NCBI GenBank assembly: GCA_021156265.1
Contig: JAJNBR010000179.1
Location: 1 to 6,201 of the forward strand
Origin: Flavipsychrobacter sp.
Lineage (GTDB): Bacteria > Bacteroidota > Bacteroidia > Chitinophagales > Chitinophagaceae
Reading direction: 5' to 3'
Length of the DNA stretch: 6,201 bases
Shown here in pieces: positions 1 to 6,201 of the stretch. The notes below the pieces were generated by a model that did no database searches, had not been told where the DNA came from, and saw only the letters and a list, made by a program, of their open reading frames with translations. Numbering within the stretch: the stretch's first letter is position 1; the number at the start of each line of letters is the position of its first letter. A program made the translations under genes and the position numbers.

Positions 1-200
1 GTGCTACCCCGTTGTGGCGGCTGGTAGATGTACTGAATGAAGCCTACGGTGTGAATATCATCATCGGCAACCCAAGATTGAAAAACTTGGAATTAACCAC
101 CACTTTCCGTAATGAGCCCATTGAAAATATACTGGCCGTTGTCAGCGAAACACTCAACATTCATGTTGAAAGGAAAGGCATCGACATCATTCTAAAATAA
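1..200 (+). CDS. FecR-family anti-sigma factor, C-terminal DUF4974 part (5' partial)
   Basis: Only the last 65 or so residues are present; the reading frame is open from base 3, so the gene starts upstream of the window. The visible part runs from TPLWRLVDVLNEAYGVNI through a segment with TTTFRNEPIENILAVVSETL and ends GIDIILK. This is the alpha/beta pattern of the DUF4974 domain that closes Bacteroidota FecR-like proteins: a helix with a 'YGV' turn, a strand, 'l..tF.n.pie.iL..v..tl', and a last strand. From the family, such proteins are single-pass inner-membrane anti-sigma factors. Their periplasmic C-terminal part receives a signal from the STN domain of an outer-membrane protein and controls a partner ECF sigma factor, usually encoded just upstream. 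The next gene begins four bases after the stop and encodes an STN domain, which fits this role. The TTG at 12 is not a start; it lies inside the domain. Confidence 0.85.
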   Translation, partial: ATPLWRLVDVLNEAYGVNIIIGNPRLKNLELTTTFRNEPIENILAVVSETLNIHVERKGIDIILK

Positions 201-204
201 CTAC

Positions 205-1959
205 ATGCTCCCCGCACAAAAAGTCCTGTTGCTATTTTGCTGTACTGTATTGATGTCGTCTGCTATTTTCGCCCAGGGCCATCTGAATAAAGTGGTGACC
301 GTTAGCGCGAATAAGAAGACGTTGAAATCTGTGCTGCAATCCATCAGCCAGCAGGGAAAGTTCATCTTTTCCTATAACGCCAGTATCATCGACGATGACA
401 GCGTGGTCACCATCAATGCGAACAAAAAGCCTGTACGGCAAGTGTTGGATGAATTACTTGGCGACAATATTGCGTATAAAGAGAAAGACAAGTATATCAT
501 CCTGCAGCGCTCAGAAGCCTATTGGTACGTATCTGGATATATCTACGATGAACTGACCAATGAAGGAATTGGCTATGCCAGCGTGTACGAAAAACAGCAA
601 CTGGTCGCCTCTATGACCAACGACAAAGGCTACTTCCAGCTCAAGATAAAAGACAGGTCGCAGCCCGCAGTTATAAGCGTAAGTAAGGCCTGGTACTCAG
701 ATACAGCCATCGTGGTAAAGCCGGGACAAAACCAGTCTATCAGCGTAAAGATCAAACCCAAAGAACTTCAGCTCGACTCGGTTGTAGTAACACCCGATAT
801 TGAAAAGAACTGGCTGGGACAATTCTTCCTGTCGTCAAAGCAACGCATGCAGGGCCTGAACATCGACCAGTTTTTCGTCGACAAACCTTACCAGGCATCC
901 GTTATTCCCGGGGTGAGCACGCATGGCAAAATGAGTGGCCAGGTAGTAAATAAATTTTCGTTCAATCTCCTTGGCGGCTACACTGCAGGCGTCAACGGCT
1001 TTGAATTGGCCGGGTTGTTCAATATCGTAAAACACGATGTGCACTATGCACAGGTAGCCGGCGTCTTTAATATCGCAGGCGGCGATGTGGATGGTGTGCA
1101 GGTAGGCGGCGCATATAACCAGTTGCTGGGATCAATGTATGGTGTGCAGGTGGGCGGCCTGAGCAATATAGTAATGGAAGAAGTTTCGGGCGTACAGGTG
1201 AGTGGTTTGTACAGCCATACAGCTTTGAGCATGGACGGTGTGCAGATCAGCGGCCTTGCGTCGTTTGCCAGAGACACCATGGATGGTCTCCAAATAGCAG
1301 GCATTGCCAGTGTTGCCGGCAAAAATGCCAGTGGCACCCAGATAGCAGGATTGGGTAACATCAGCGGCGGAGAGATAGACGGTGCGCAGATAGCAGGTTT
1401 ATTCAACTACGCGAAAAAACTGGATGGTGTCCAGATCGGATTTATCAATATCGCCGATACTTCCTCGGGCTACAGCATTGGCTTCCTCAACCTGGTTTGG
1501 ACAGGATACCATAAATTATCCCTCAGCACCAATGAAGTGCTGCATTTCAACGCGGCTTTCAAAGCAGGCAACAAACGCCTGTACAGTATCCTGTTTGGCG
1601 GCCTGAATCTCGATGGCAATAACAAGGCTTACTCGTTTGGATACGGCTTTGGCACAGAGGCACACCTCAGCAACCGCTTCCTCCTGAATCCCGAGCTGAC
1701 ATCGCAATACTTGTATCTCGGCGATTGGGATCATCTCAACCTGCTGAACAAACTAACGCTCAACCTGACCTTCCGTATCAGTAAAGACATCTCTATATAC
1801 GCAGGTCCGTCGGCCAACGTTTACTATTCCAACCTGGGCAATGCGGTGAACGAAAGCTATATGCACATCGTTCCGCCCAATGGGTATCCGGCCCGTGAAA
1901 GCAACAACAAACTGCTGACAGGTTGGTTTGGCTGGAATGCCGGGATAAACATTTTTTAG
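205..1959 (+). CDS. Exported STN + carboxypeptidase-regulatory-like + glycine-rich repeat protein
   Basis: 584 residues. A signal peptide spans about 1-23 (lysine at 6, hydrophobic core, SSAIFA before Q24). Residues ~29-100 match an STN domain (secretin/TonB short N-terminal domain), with FIFSYNASII and VRQVLDELLGDN as family-like segments. Residues ~107-185 form a CPD/CarbopepD_reg_2 beta-sandwich (VSGYIYDE...GIGYASVY...TNDKGYFQL). In a SusC-like transducer a plug and barrel would follow; here there is none. After a linker, residues ~252-430 hold an 11-unit repeat with consensus G-[VLTA]-Q-[VI]-[AGS]-G-x-x-N/S, similar in style to the LA_2272-type surface repeat proteins first named in Leptospira. 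Residues 431-584 are beta-rich and end in Phe, which suggests an outer-membrane or surface location. The start at 205 is chosen because it gives the full signal peptide and follows the FecR-like stop by four bases, implying co-transcription. Residues ~229-584 are homologous to the next gene product. Predicted role: envelope sensor or FecR partner (inference). The ligand is unknown. Confidence 0.85.
   Translation: MLPAQKVLLLFCCTVLMSSAIFAQGHLNKVVTVSANKKTLKSVLQSISQQGKFIFSYNASIIDDDSVVTINANKKPVRQVLDELLGDNIAYKEKDKYIILQRSEAYWYVSGYIYDELTNEGIGYASVYEKQQLVASMTNDKGYFQLKIKDRSQPAVISVSKAWYSDTAIVVKPGQNQSISVKIKPKELQLDSVVVTPDIEKNWLGQFFLSSKQRMQGLNIDQFFVDKPYQASVIPGVSTHGKMSGQVVNKFSFNLLGGYTAGVNGFELAGLFNIVKHDVHYAQVAGVFNIAGGDVDGVQVGGAYNQLLGSMYGVQVGGLSNIVMEEVSGVQVSGLYSHTALSMDGVQISGLASFARDTMDGLQIAGIASVAGKNASGTQIAGLGNISGGEIDGAQIAGLFNYAKKLDGVQIGFINIADTSSGYSIGFLNLVWTGYHKLSLSTNEVLHFNAAFKAGNKRLYSILFGGLNLDGNNKAYSFGYGFGTEAHLSNRFLLNPELTSQYLYLGDWDHLNLLNKLTLNLTFRISKDISIYAGPSANVYYSNLGNAVNESYMHIVPPNGYPARESNNKLLTGWFGWNAGINIF
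988..1494 (+). repeat. Protein-level 16-residue tandem repeat array inside the STN repeat protein
   Basis: Eleven units encoded in frame. The core is Q-x-x-G-x-x-N/S. The Q position (E in the first unit, S in the last) falls at residues 267, 283, 299, 315, 331, 347, 363, 379, 395, 410 and 424. The spacing is exactly 16 for the first nine, then 15 and 14. Glycine is at Q+3 and N or S at Q+6 in the nine full units. The last two units are shortened by one residue (QIGFIN and SIGFLN). At DNA level this is a 48-base period with diverged units, so it is an old protein repeat and not a recent DNA expansion. Confidence 0.9.
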
Positions 1960-1965
1960 ACCTTC

Positions 1966-1993
1966 CGTAGGGGTAAGCGCGCTGCTCGTTGTC
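1966..1993 (+). promoter_or_regulatory. Candidate ECF-sigma promoter for the 369-residue repeat protein
   Basis: The gap after the STN repeat gene contains CGTAGGGGTA (1966-1975). Fourteen bases later comes TGTC (1990-1993), resembling the CGTC-type -10 element of ECF sigma factors. The same 10-mer, with the same 14-base spacing to a YRTC tetramer, precedes the TonB-dependent receptor gene. Transcription would start near 2000, giving a very short leader to the ATG at 2016. The neighbouring FecR-like gene makes an ECF-controlled promoter plausible. The repeated 10-mer is seen directly; its promoter role is inferred. Confidence 0.45.
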
Positions 1994-2010
1994 ATATTTC
2001 AAACAACGAG
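1985..2010. promoter_or_regulatory. Inverted repeat overlapping the candidate -10 region and leader
   Basis: CTCGTTGT (1985-1992) and ACAACGAG (2003-2010) form a perfect 8-bp inverted repeat around a 10-base centre, ending five bases before the ATG at 2016. As DNA it could be an operator for a dimeric regulator over the -10 region, with half-sites 18 bp apart. As RNA, if transcription starts further upstream, it would form a hairpin next to the start codon. It lacks the trailing T-run of a terminator. Confidence 0.4.
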
Positions 2011-2015
2011 AAAAA

Positions 2016-3125
2016 ATGACAAAGAAGGCGCTCCATTTAGCAGCAGGGTTACTACTCTCCATATCAGCATTCGCACAGGAAAAGGACACCCGCCCTTTCC
2101 ACATCGGTTTAATCTATCCCATCAGCAGCAACGGCATTAATGCCGAAGATTATGTCAACTATTGCTCTATTAATGCTATTGCAGGCCTTTCAGGTGGCGA
2201 GCGTGGCTTTTGTGCTTCGGGTTTGGGTAATGTTATCATGGGTTGCGCCGGTGGTTTTACTGCGGCAGGCTTTGTCAACATCATCAAAGACGAGTCAAAG
2301 GGTACCCAGGTAGCCGGTTTTATGAACTCCATTGGCTCAGGGGCACAGGGCCTCCAGGCGGCAGGTTTCATGAACCTCACCAGCAGCGGACGAGGTACAC
2401 AGCTAGCCGGCTTCGCTAATATCACGCCCGGCAATATGGAAGGTTTCCAGGCTGCGGGATTTATGAACCTCTCCTGCAATACAGGAGTACAGATCGCAGG
2501 ATTTATGAATATTGCAGGCAATGTAAGCGGACTTCAAACCGCCGGGTTCACAAACATTGCAGGAGATGTCAACACGCAGATCTCAGGCTTTCTCAATGTC
2601 GCAGGGAAAGTGAAAGGCACGCAGATCGGTTTCATCAATGTCGCTGAAGAAAACGACAATCCTATCGGTGTAGTCAACATCATAAAGAACGGAGAAAAAA
2701 ATATCGGCATCACCGTTGACGAATCGCTTACCACTCTGGCTACATTCCGCTCCGGTGGCAAAAACCTGTATGGCATCATCGGTGCAGGGTACAACCTCAG
2801 GCACAATGATATCCTCTGGGCGCTGGAGACAGGCCTCGGCGTACATGCCCCCATCAGCAAAAGCTTCCGCCTGAACTTCGAACTAGTAGCCAGCAGCCTG
2901 ACCAATTTCTACGAAGACACTTACTTAAAAGCTTCCGTACGTGCACTCCCATCTCTAATGCTTACCGACAGGTGGGAAATATTTGCCGGCCCAACATTCA
3001 CGTTCACCGAATACAGTGTTTACGACGATGGCCTTGAAGCTAACTACGTGTGGTCGAACACGCATTGGGACAGTTTCTTCGGTTTGCATTTCGGCGCAAT
3101 TGGCGGTGTACAATTCCACCTGTAA
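2016..3125 (+). CDS. Exported glycine-rich repeat protein, paralogue of the preceding STN repeat protein
   Basis: 369 residues. The ATG at 2016 is chosen over an upstream in-frame TTG at 1989 because it directly begins a clean signal peptide (MTKKALHLAAG...SISAFA, cleavage likely after A20). Mature residues ~28-369 align with residues ~229-584 of the upstream protein, without gaps over the first ~85 residues and again in the C-terminal domain. There, 14 of 43 residues are identical between 219-261 here and 427-469 there. Residues ~64-221 contain 11 repeats of Q-x-x-G-[FL]-x-N type (core Q at 98, 114, 129, 145, 159, 174, 188, 203; C66, T82 and P216 take its place in three units). The C-terminal ~140 residues are beta-rich (IFAGPTFTFTEYS matches IYAGPSANVYYSN in the paralogue) and end HFGAIGGVQFHL. 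No STN or CPD domain is present. Likely surface or outer-membrane associated; function unknown. A possible ECF promoter and an inverted repeat lie in the 56-base gap upstream. Confidence 0.85.
   Translation: MTKKALHLAAGLLLSISAFAQEKDTRPFHIGLIYPISSNGINAEDYVNYCSINAIAGLSGGERGFCASGLGNVIMGCAGGFTAAGFVNIIKDESKGTQVAGFMNSIGSGAQGLQAAGFMNLTSSGRGTQLAGFANITPGNMEGFQAAGFMNLSCNTGVQIAGFMNIAGNVSGLQTAGFTNIAGDVNTQISGFLNVAGKVKGTQIGFINVAEENDNPIGVVNIIKNGEKNIGITVDESLTTLATFRSGGKNLYGIIGAGYNLRHNDILWALETGLGVHAPISKSFRLNFELVASSLTNFYEDTYLKASVRALPSLMLTDRWEIFAGPTFTFTEYSVYDDGLEANYVWSNTHWDSFFGLHFGAIGGVQFHL
2205..2678 (+). repeat. Protein-level 14-16-residue tandem repeat array in the 369-residue protein
   Basis: Eleven units with the same Q-x-x-G-x-x-N core as the upstream paralogue. 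Unit spacing is 16, 16, 16, 15, 16, 14, 15, 14, 15 and 13 residues, so it is less regular than the strict 16 of the paralogue. All nine full units keep G at +3 and N at +6. The last two units are shortened by one residue (QIGFIN, PIGVVN), exactly as in the paralogue. Confidence 0.88.
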
Positions 3126-3142
3126 AAAAATCTTCCCGGCCT

Positions 3143-3170
3143 CGTAGGGGTATCGACCCTTTCAGGCATC
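3143..3170 (+). promoter_or_regulatory. Candidate ECF-sigma promoter for the TonB-dependent receptor gene
   Basis: CGTAGGGGTA (3143-3152) is identical to 1966-1975. It is followed after 14 bases by CATC (3167-3170), matching the position of TGTC in the other copy. The initiation point would be about 3177, leaving a leader of roughly 23 bases before the ATG at 3200. A weak stem (AGGGGT 3146-3151 with ACCCTT 3156-3161, loop ATCG, one G-T pair) overlaps the -35 element and may be fortuitous. Promoter function is inferred from repetition, spacing and the FecR-like neighbour. Confidence 0.45.
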
Positions 3171-3199
3171 TCATTAAAGTACACGAACAATCACTCGAC

Positions 3200-5605
3200 A
3201 TGAAAAAATCGATCTTACTAATATCATCGCTGGTTGCATTTATTGCGGCCCAGGCGCAAACCACTCAGCCACAAACACCCAACCCGGCAGCCACTGCAAA
3301 CAAGCTAACGCAAAAAGTACGCGGGCGTGTTATTGACGCAGAATCGAAGCAGCCGCTGCCGGGTGTAGTTGTTGTACTTCTTTCCGACAACCAAACTGCA
3401 GGTACTACGGATGAAAACGGTTACTTCAGCATAGAACGTGTACCCATAGGCAGGCGGTCTTTACAGTTCAGCTATATGGGTTTTGAAACCTATACCGCTT
3501 ACGAAGTGTTGATCATATCAGGCAAGGAACTGGAACTGAATGTTACCATGCAGGAAGAGATCAACAAGCTAAACGAGGTGACGATAAGCGCTACTAAAGA
3601 AAGAACCAAACCACTGAATGAATATGCTACCATCAGTGCCCGTTCGTTCTCAGTAGAAGAAACAAGAAGGTATGCAGCTTCATTTGCCGATCCCGCACGA
3701 ATGGTGATGAACTTTCCCGGTGTATCCAACGCCGGCGATATGGATAACAGCATTGTTGTTCGGGGCAACTCACCCAAAGGCGTGCTTTGGCGTCTCGAAG
3801 GCATCGAGATCCCAAGCCCTAACCACTTCAGTGCCTTAGGCGCATCGGGGGGCGCAGTGAGTATGCTCAATGCGAATGTACTGGGCACTTCAGATTTTTA
3901 CACCGGCGCTTTTGCGCCTGAGATAGGCAATGCTACCGCTGGCGTATTTGATCTTAACTTTCGAAACGGCAATACCGAGCGCTACGAACACAGTGTGCAG
4001 GTAGGTGCGCTGGGCATGGAAGTAGCTACGGAGGGACCTTTCAAAAAAGGCAAACGAGCTTCTTACTTGTTCAACTATCGCTATTCTACCCTGGCGTTGC
4101 TCAAAGATTTTATTCTTACCGGCGCCCAGGTTCCTGAATACCAGGATGCCGCGTTCAAAATAAACCTGCCTACTGAAAAAGCAGGTACGTTCACCCTGTT
4201 CGGCCTGGGCGGTTACAACCAGGTAGACCAGGCTGCAAAAGCCGACAGTTCTCAATGGGACGATGACAATCCCAACATCGGCTTCGATAACAAAAGTAAA
4301 ATGGGCGTTGGCGGTATATCACATCAATATTTCGTGAAGAAAGACGCGTATATAAAAACCATAGTGTCTGCGTCCTATGACAAATCGACCCAGTATGCGG
4401 ACACCCTAAACCCGGCGGAGTCTTATTTAAAAGTACCTATCGAAAACAACAGCTTCACAAACATCGCCTATCGTGCCGCGATTATGTACAATGAAAAGCT
4501 GAACACACGCCACTCGTTCCGCACAGGGATCATCGGCCAGCAGATGCAGTACGATTTTGCCTACAGTTACTTCGACGGCAACAAAAAGCAATGGAAGGAC
4601 ATACTCTCCGGTGACGGCAATGCGCAGTTCTACCAGGCTTATATACAATGGAAGGCACGTTTGTCGCAAAAGCTGACGTTGGTCGGGGGTGTCCACGGTT
4701 CCTACCTTGCCCTCAACGACAAGTACAGCATCGAGCCGCGCGCATCATTAAGTTACCAGCAAAACAAAAGCAAGTACACGCTGGCGGCAGGCATGCACAG
4801 CAAGCCCGAGCATATATCTACCTATTTGTTCCAGGACAATTCCAAAGGCCAGGTGTTCACCTACCCCAACAAAGACCTTGATTTGCTGAAATCAATACAT
4901 ACAGTAGCCGGTTATGAAACGGCGCTTCCCTGGCAATTGCGCATGAAAATTGAAGTGTATTATCAGCACCTATATGACATACCGGTTGAAAAAGATTCTA
5001 ACAGCAGCTTTTCCATCATCAATGCACAGAACATCTATTCACTGCTGGGCACCAAGCCGCTTGTCAGCGACGGCACAGGCGCCAACTATGGCGTCGACAT
5101 CAGCTTCGAACGTCCGTTTGCAAATAACTACTATTTAATAGCCACAGGCTCTGTTTATAAGTCTACGTTTACCACTTATAGCGGCGCAGAATACAACACC
5201 ATGTTCAACCGTGGCCACCAGCTCAACATCATCGGCGGCAAGGAATTCAAACTGTCGGCCAGCGGCAGAAAAATATTAGGGTTGAACGGCAAAGTGCTGT
5301 ACAGTGGCGGATTGCGAGAATCACAAATAGACCTTGCCAAATCGAAAGCAATGAAGCAAACCGAATATGTGCCGGGTAAGTACTTTACCGAGCAAGGACC
5401 TGCTTACTTCCGCGCCGATGCTTCTGCCTATTATAAGATAAACAACAAGAGAGCTACGCACACGATACAACTGGAGCTACAGAACCTGACCAACCGTGAA
5501 AACTATTACTTCTCCTACTTTGATAGCAACGCGGGCGAAGTGAAAAGGGTGAACCAGATAGGCTTGTTGCCCAACCTCAGCTATCGTATCGACTTCCATT
5601 GGTAA
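3200..5605 (+). CDS. TonB-dependent outer-membrane receptor with N-terminal carboxypeptidase-regulatory-like domain
   Basis: 801 residues, a normal length for the family. The ATG at 3200 is chosen because it opens a signal peptide (MKKSILLISSLVAFIAAQA, cleavage after A19). The open frame extends upstream to 3050, but only across the previous gene's tail and with no signal-like sequence. Residues ~38-118 are a CPD beta-sandwich (VRGRVIDAESKQPLPGV...TTDENGYFSI...YMGFE). Residues ~124-257 are the plug: LNEVTISATKER may serve as the TonB box region, followed by FPGVSNAGDMDNSIVVRGNS, LEGIEIPSPNHF and GNATAGVFDLNFRNGN. The rest is a beta-barrel ending SYRIDFHW, with the usual aromatic terminus. There is no STN domain, no obvious SusC-type extension and no SusD gene directly after it, so it belongs with CirA/FecA-like or Bacteroidota-specific receptors and not with a standard SusCD glycan pair. 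The substrate cannot be read from sequence. The next gene follows after 38 A-rich bases and is probably co-transcribed. Confidence 0.92.
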   Translation: MKKSILLISSLVAFIAAQAQTTQPQTPNPAATANKLTQKVRGRVIDAESKQPLPGVVVVLLSDNQTAGTTDENGYFSIERVPIGRRSLQFSYMGFETYTAYEVLIISGKELELNVTMQEEINKLNEVTISATKERTKPLNEYATISARSFSVEETRRYAASFADPARMVMNFPGVSNAGDMDNSIVVRGNSPKGVLWRLEGIEIPSPNHFSALGASGGAVSMLNANVLGTSDFYTGAFAPEIGNATAGVFDLNFRNGNTERYEHSVQVGALGMEVATEGPFKKGKRASYLFNYRYSTLALLKDFILTGAQVPEYQDAAFKINLPTEKAGTFTLFGLGGYNQVDQAAKADSSQWDDDNPNIGFDNKSKMGVGGISHQYFVKKDAYIKTIVSASYDKSTQYADTLNPAESYLKVPIENNSFTNIAYRAAIMYNEKLNTRHSFRTGIIGQQMQYDFAYSYFDGNKKQWKDILSGDGNAQFYQAYIQWKARLSQKLTLVGGVHGSYLALNDKYSIEPRASLSYQQNKSKYTLAAGMHSKPEHISTYLFQDNSKGQVFTYPNKDLDLLKSIHTVAGYETALPWQLRMKIEVYYQHLYDIPVEKDSNSSFSIINAQNIYSLLGTKPLVSDGTGANYGVDISFERPFANNYYLIATGSVYKSTFTTYSGAEYNTMFNRGHQLNIIGGKEFKLSASGRKILGLNGKVLYSGGLRESQIDLAKSKAMKQTEYVPGKYFTEQGPAYFRADASAYYKINNKRATHTIQLELQNLTNRENYYFSYFDSNAGEVKRVNQIGLLPNLSYRIDFHW

Positions 5606-5643
5606 CACAAACAATCAACGTAAATAATAAACACAGTATAGAA

Positions 5644-6201
5644 ATGAAACAGATCGCAATTTTAGCAGCACTATTTAGTATGGTGATATTCACCTCGTGC
5701 AGAAAACACACACTCGTAGGCGAAGGCGCCATCATAGATGAAACACGTGAACTGCCTGCATTCGAAAGTGTACAGGCAGATGGCAGCCTCGACGTAGTGG
5801 TTTACCCTTCCACATCAAACAAGGTAGTTGTCAGCGGTTACCGCAACCTGGTACCGGTATTTGAGACCGAAGTAATAAACGGGAAACTGCGACTGAGGTA
5901 TCCTGATAAGTACATCAACGTACGTCATGACAATATTCATGTCACAGTGTACACAACTGCCATGAGTTCCTACGCCATCAACGGCTCTGGAAAAACCGTG
6001 ATAAAAGCAGATCAAAACTCCGCGGACATGAGTCTCGAGATAAACGGATCAGGCGATATAGACATAGAAGAGAACCAGTTTGTCAACGTAAACTGCAAGA
6101 TAAACGGCTCCGGCAATATCAATGGCAGGCAGTGCGCAGCCGACCACGCTACGATGCGCATTTCAGGATCGGGCAATATCGAAATGACAGTAAATAAGAC
6201 A
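5644..6201 (+). CDS. GIN-domain (DUF2807) head lipoprotein, 3' partial
   Basis: 186 codons are visible and the frame is still open at the window end; the family usually needs some 40-60 more residues. The N-terminus MKQIAILAALFSMVIFTSC is a lipoprotein signal with the acceptor cysteine at 19. The residues after it (RKHTLVG) are not acidic, so there is no Bacteroidota surface-export signal and a periplasm-facing location is likelier. From about residue 38 the sequence fits the GIN/DUF2807 fold: LPAFESVQADGSLDVVVYPS, then NGKLRLRY, then a beta-helix-like run with GSG turns at 114-116, 135-137, 155-157 and 175-177, spaced 20-21 residues. GIN-domain proteins are common Bacteroidota envelope proteins without a firmly established biochemical role. 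The ATG at 5644 is the only start giving the lipoprotein signal. With no visible promoter in the 38-base A-rich gap, it probably shares the receptor's transcript. Confidence 0.88.
   Translation, partial: MKQIAILAALFSMVIFTSCRKHTLVGEGAIIDETRELPAFESVQADGSLDVVVYPSTSNKVVVSGYRNLVPVFETEVINGKLRLRYPDKYINVRHDNIHVTVYTTAMSSYAINGSGKTVIKADQNSADMSLEINGSGDIDIEENQFVNVNCKINGSGNINGRQCAADHATMRISGSGNIEMTVNKT

Noticed and set aside
1044..1406. 120-residue antisense open frame rich in Pro, Cys and Thr
   Set aside because: It is the mirror of the repeat array on the + strand (Gly/Gln/Val codons read in reverse give Pro/Cys/Thr patterns) and has no independent start context. The same applies to the antisense frames at 2159-2521 and 2534-2905.
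988..1494. 48-base periodicity considered as a CRISPR-like or DNA satellite array
   Set aside because: The units are conserved at protein level only, vary at codon third positions and stay in frame within a long coding sequence.
1985..2010. Inverted repeat considered as a rho-independent terminator of the STN repeat gene
   Set aside because: The stem is only 8 bp with a 10-base loop and is followed by A residues, not a T-run, on the coding strand.
1989..2015. Upstream TTG start extending the 369-residue repeat protein by nine residues
   Set aside because: The extension (MSYFKQREK) precedes a complete signal peptide starting at the ATG at 2016 and would lie inside the inverted repeat and candidate -10 region.
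3050..3199. 50-residue N-terminal extension of the TonB-dependent receptor
   Set aside because: The frame is merely open across the end of the previous gene. The residues are basic and not signal-like, while the ATG at 3200 begins a textbook signal peptide.
4648..4881. 77-residue + strand frame inside the receptor gene
   Set aside because: It is in an alternative frame within the receptor barrel region, with no family resemblance and no leader.
5815..6015. 66-residue antisense open frame near the window end
   Set aside because: It lies fully inside the GIN-domain lipoprotein gene, whose + strand translation has a lipoprotein signal and a recognisable domain.

Overview
The window looks like chromosomal DNA of a Bacteroidota bacterium, most plausibly Chitinophagales/Sphingobacteriales-like, though sequence alone does not fix the genus. 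The evidence is a FecR-type anti-sigma C-terminus, an STN plus carboxypeptidase-regulatory-like (CPD) module, a TonB-dependent receptor that starts with a CPD domain, and a GIN-domain (DUF2807) lipoprotein. Start codons are preceded by A-rich leaders without clear Shine-Dalgarno sequences, and base composition is moderate. All five genes lie on the + strand and fill nearly the whole window; no gap exceeds 75 bases. I saw no RNA gene, insertion sequence, CRISPR array or convincing terminator.

Layout. (1) The 3' end of a FecR-like anti-sigma factor gene (to 200). (2) Four bases later, a 584-residue exported protein (205-1959) with an STN domain and a CPD domain like those at the front of a SusC-type transducer. 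In place of plug and barrel it carries a glycine-rich repeat array with a strict 16-residue period and a beta-rich C-terminal domain. (3) A 369-residue exported protein (2016-3125) that aligns with the last ~355 residues of the previous one, with the same number of repeat units (11) but no STN/CPD front. (4) An 801-residue TonB-dependent receptor without an STN domain (3200-5605). (5) The start of a GIN-domain lipoprotein (5644 to the window end, open).

Regulation. The FecR-like gene and the STN repeat protein are almost certainly co-transcribed. The two gaps before genes 3 and 4 share the 10-mer CGTAGGGGTA, each followed 14 bases later by a YRTC tetramer. This looks like an ECF-sigma promoter (-35/-10), so genes 3 and 4(-5) may belong to a regulon driven by the ECF sigma factor expected upstream of the FecR gene, outside the window. 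The promoter of gene 3 also carries a perfect 8-bp inverted repeat.

Hypothesis. The locus reads as a cell-surface signalling unit in which the STN domain, normally part of a TonB-dependent transporter, has been moved onto a repeat-type envelope protein. That protein could signal to FecR without being a transporter itself. The adjacent paralogue, receptor and lipoprotein could be partners or regulon members. The domain calls are well supported; the signalling model is inference.
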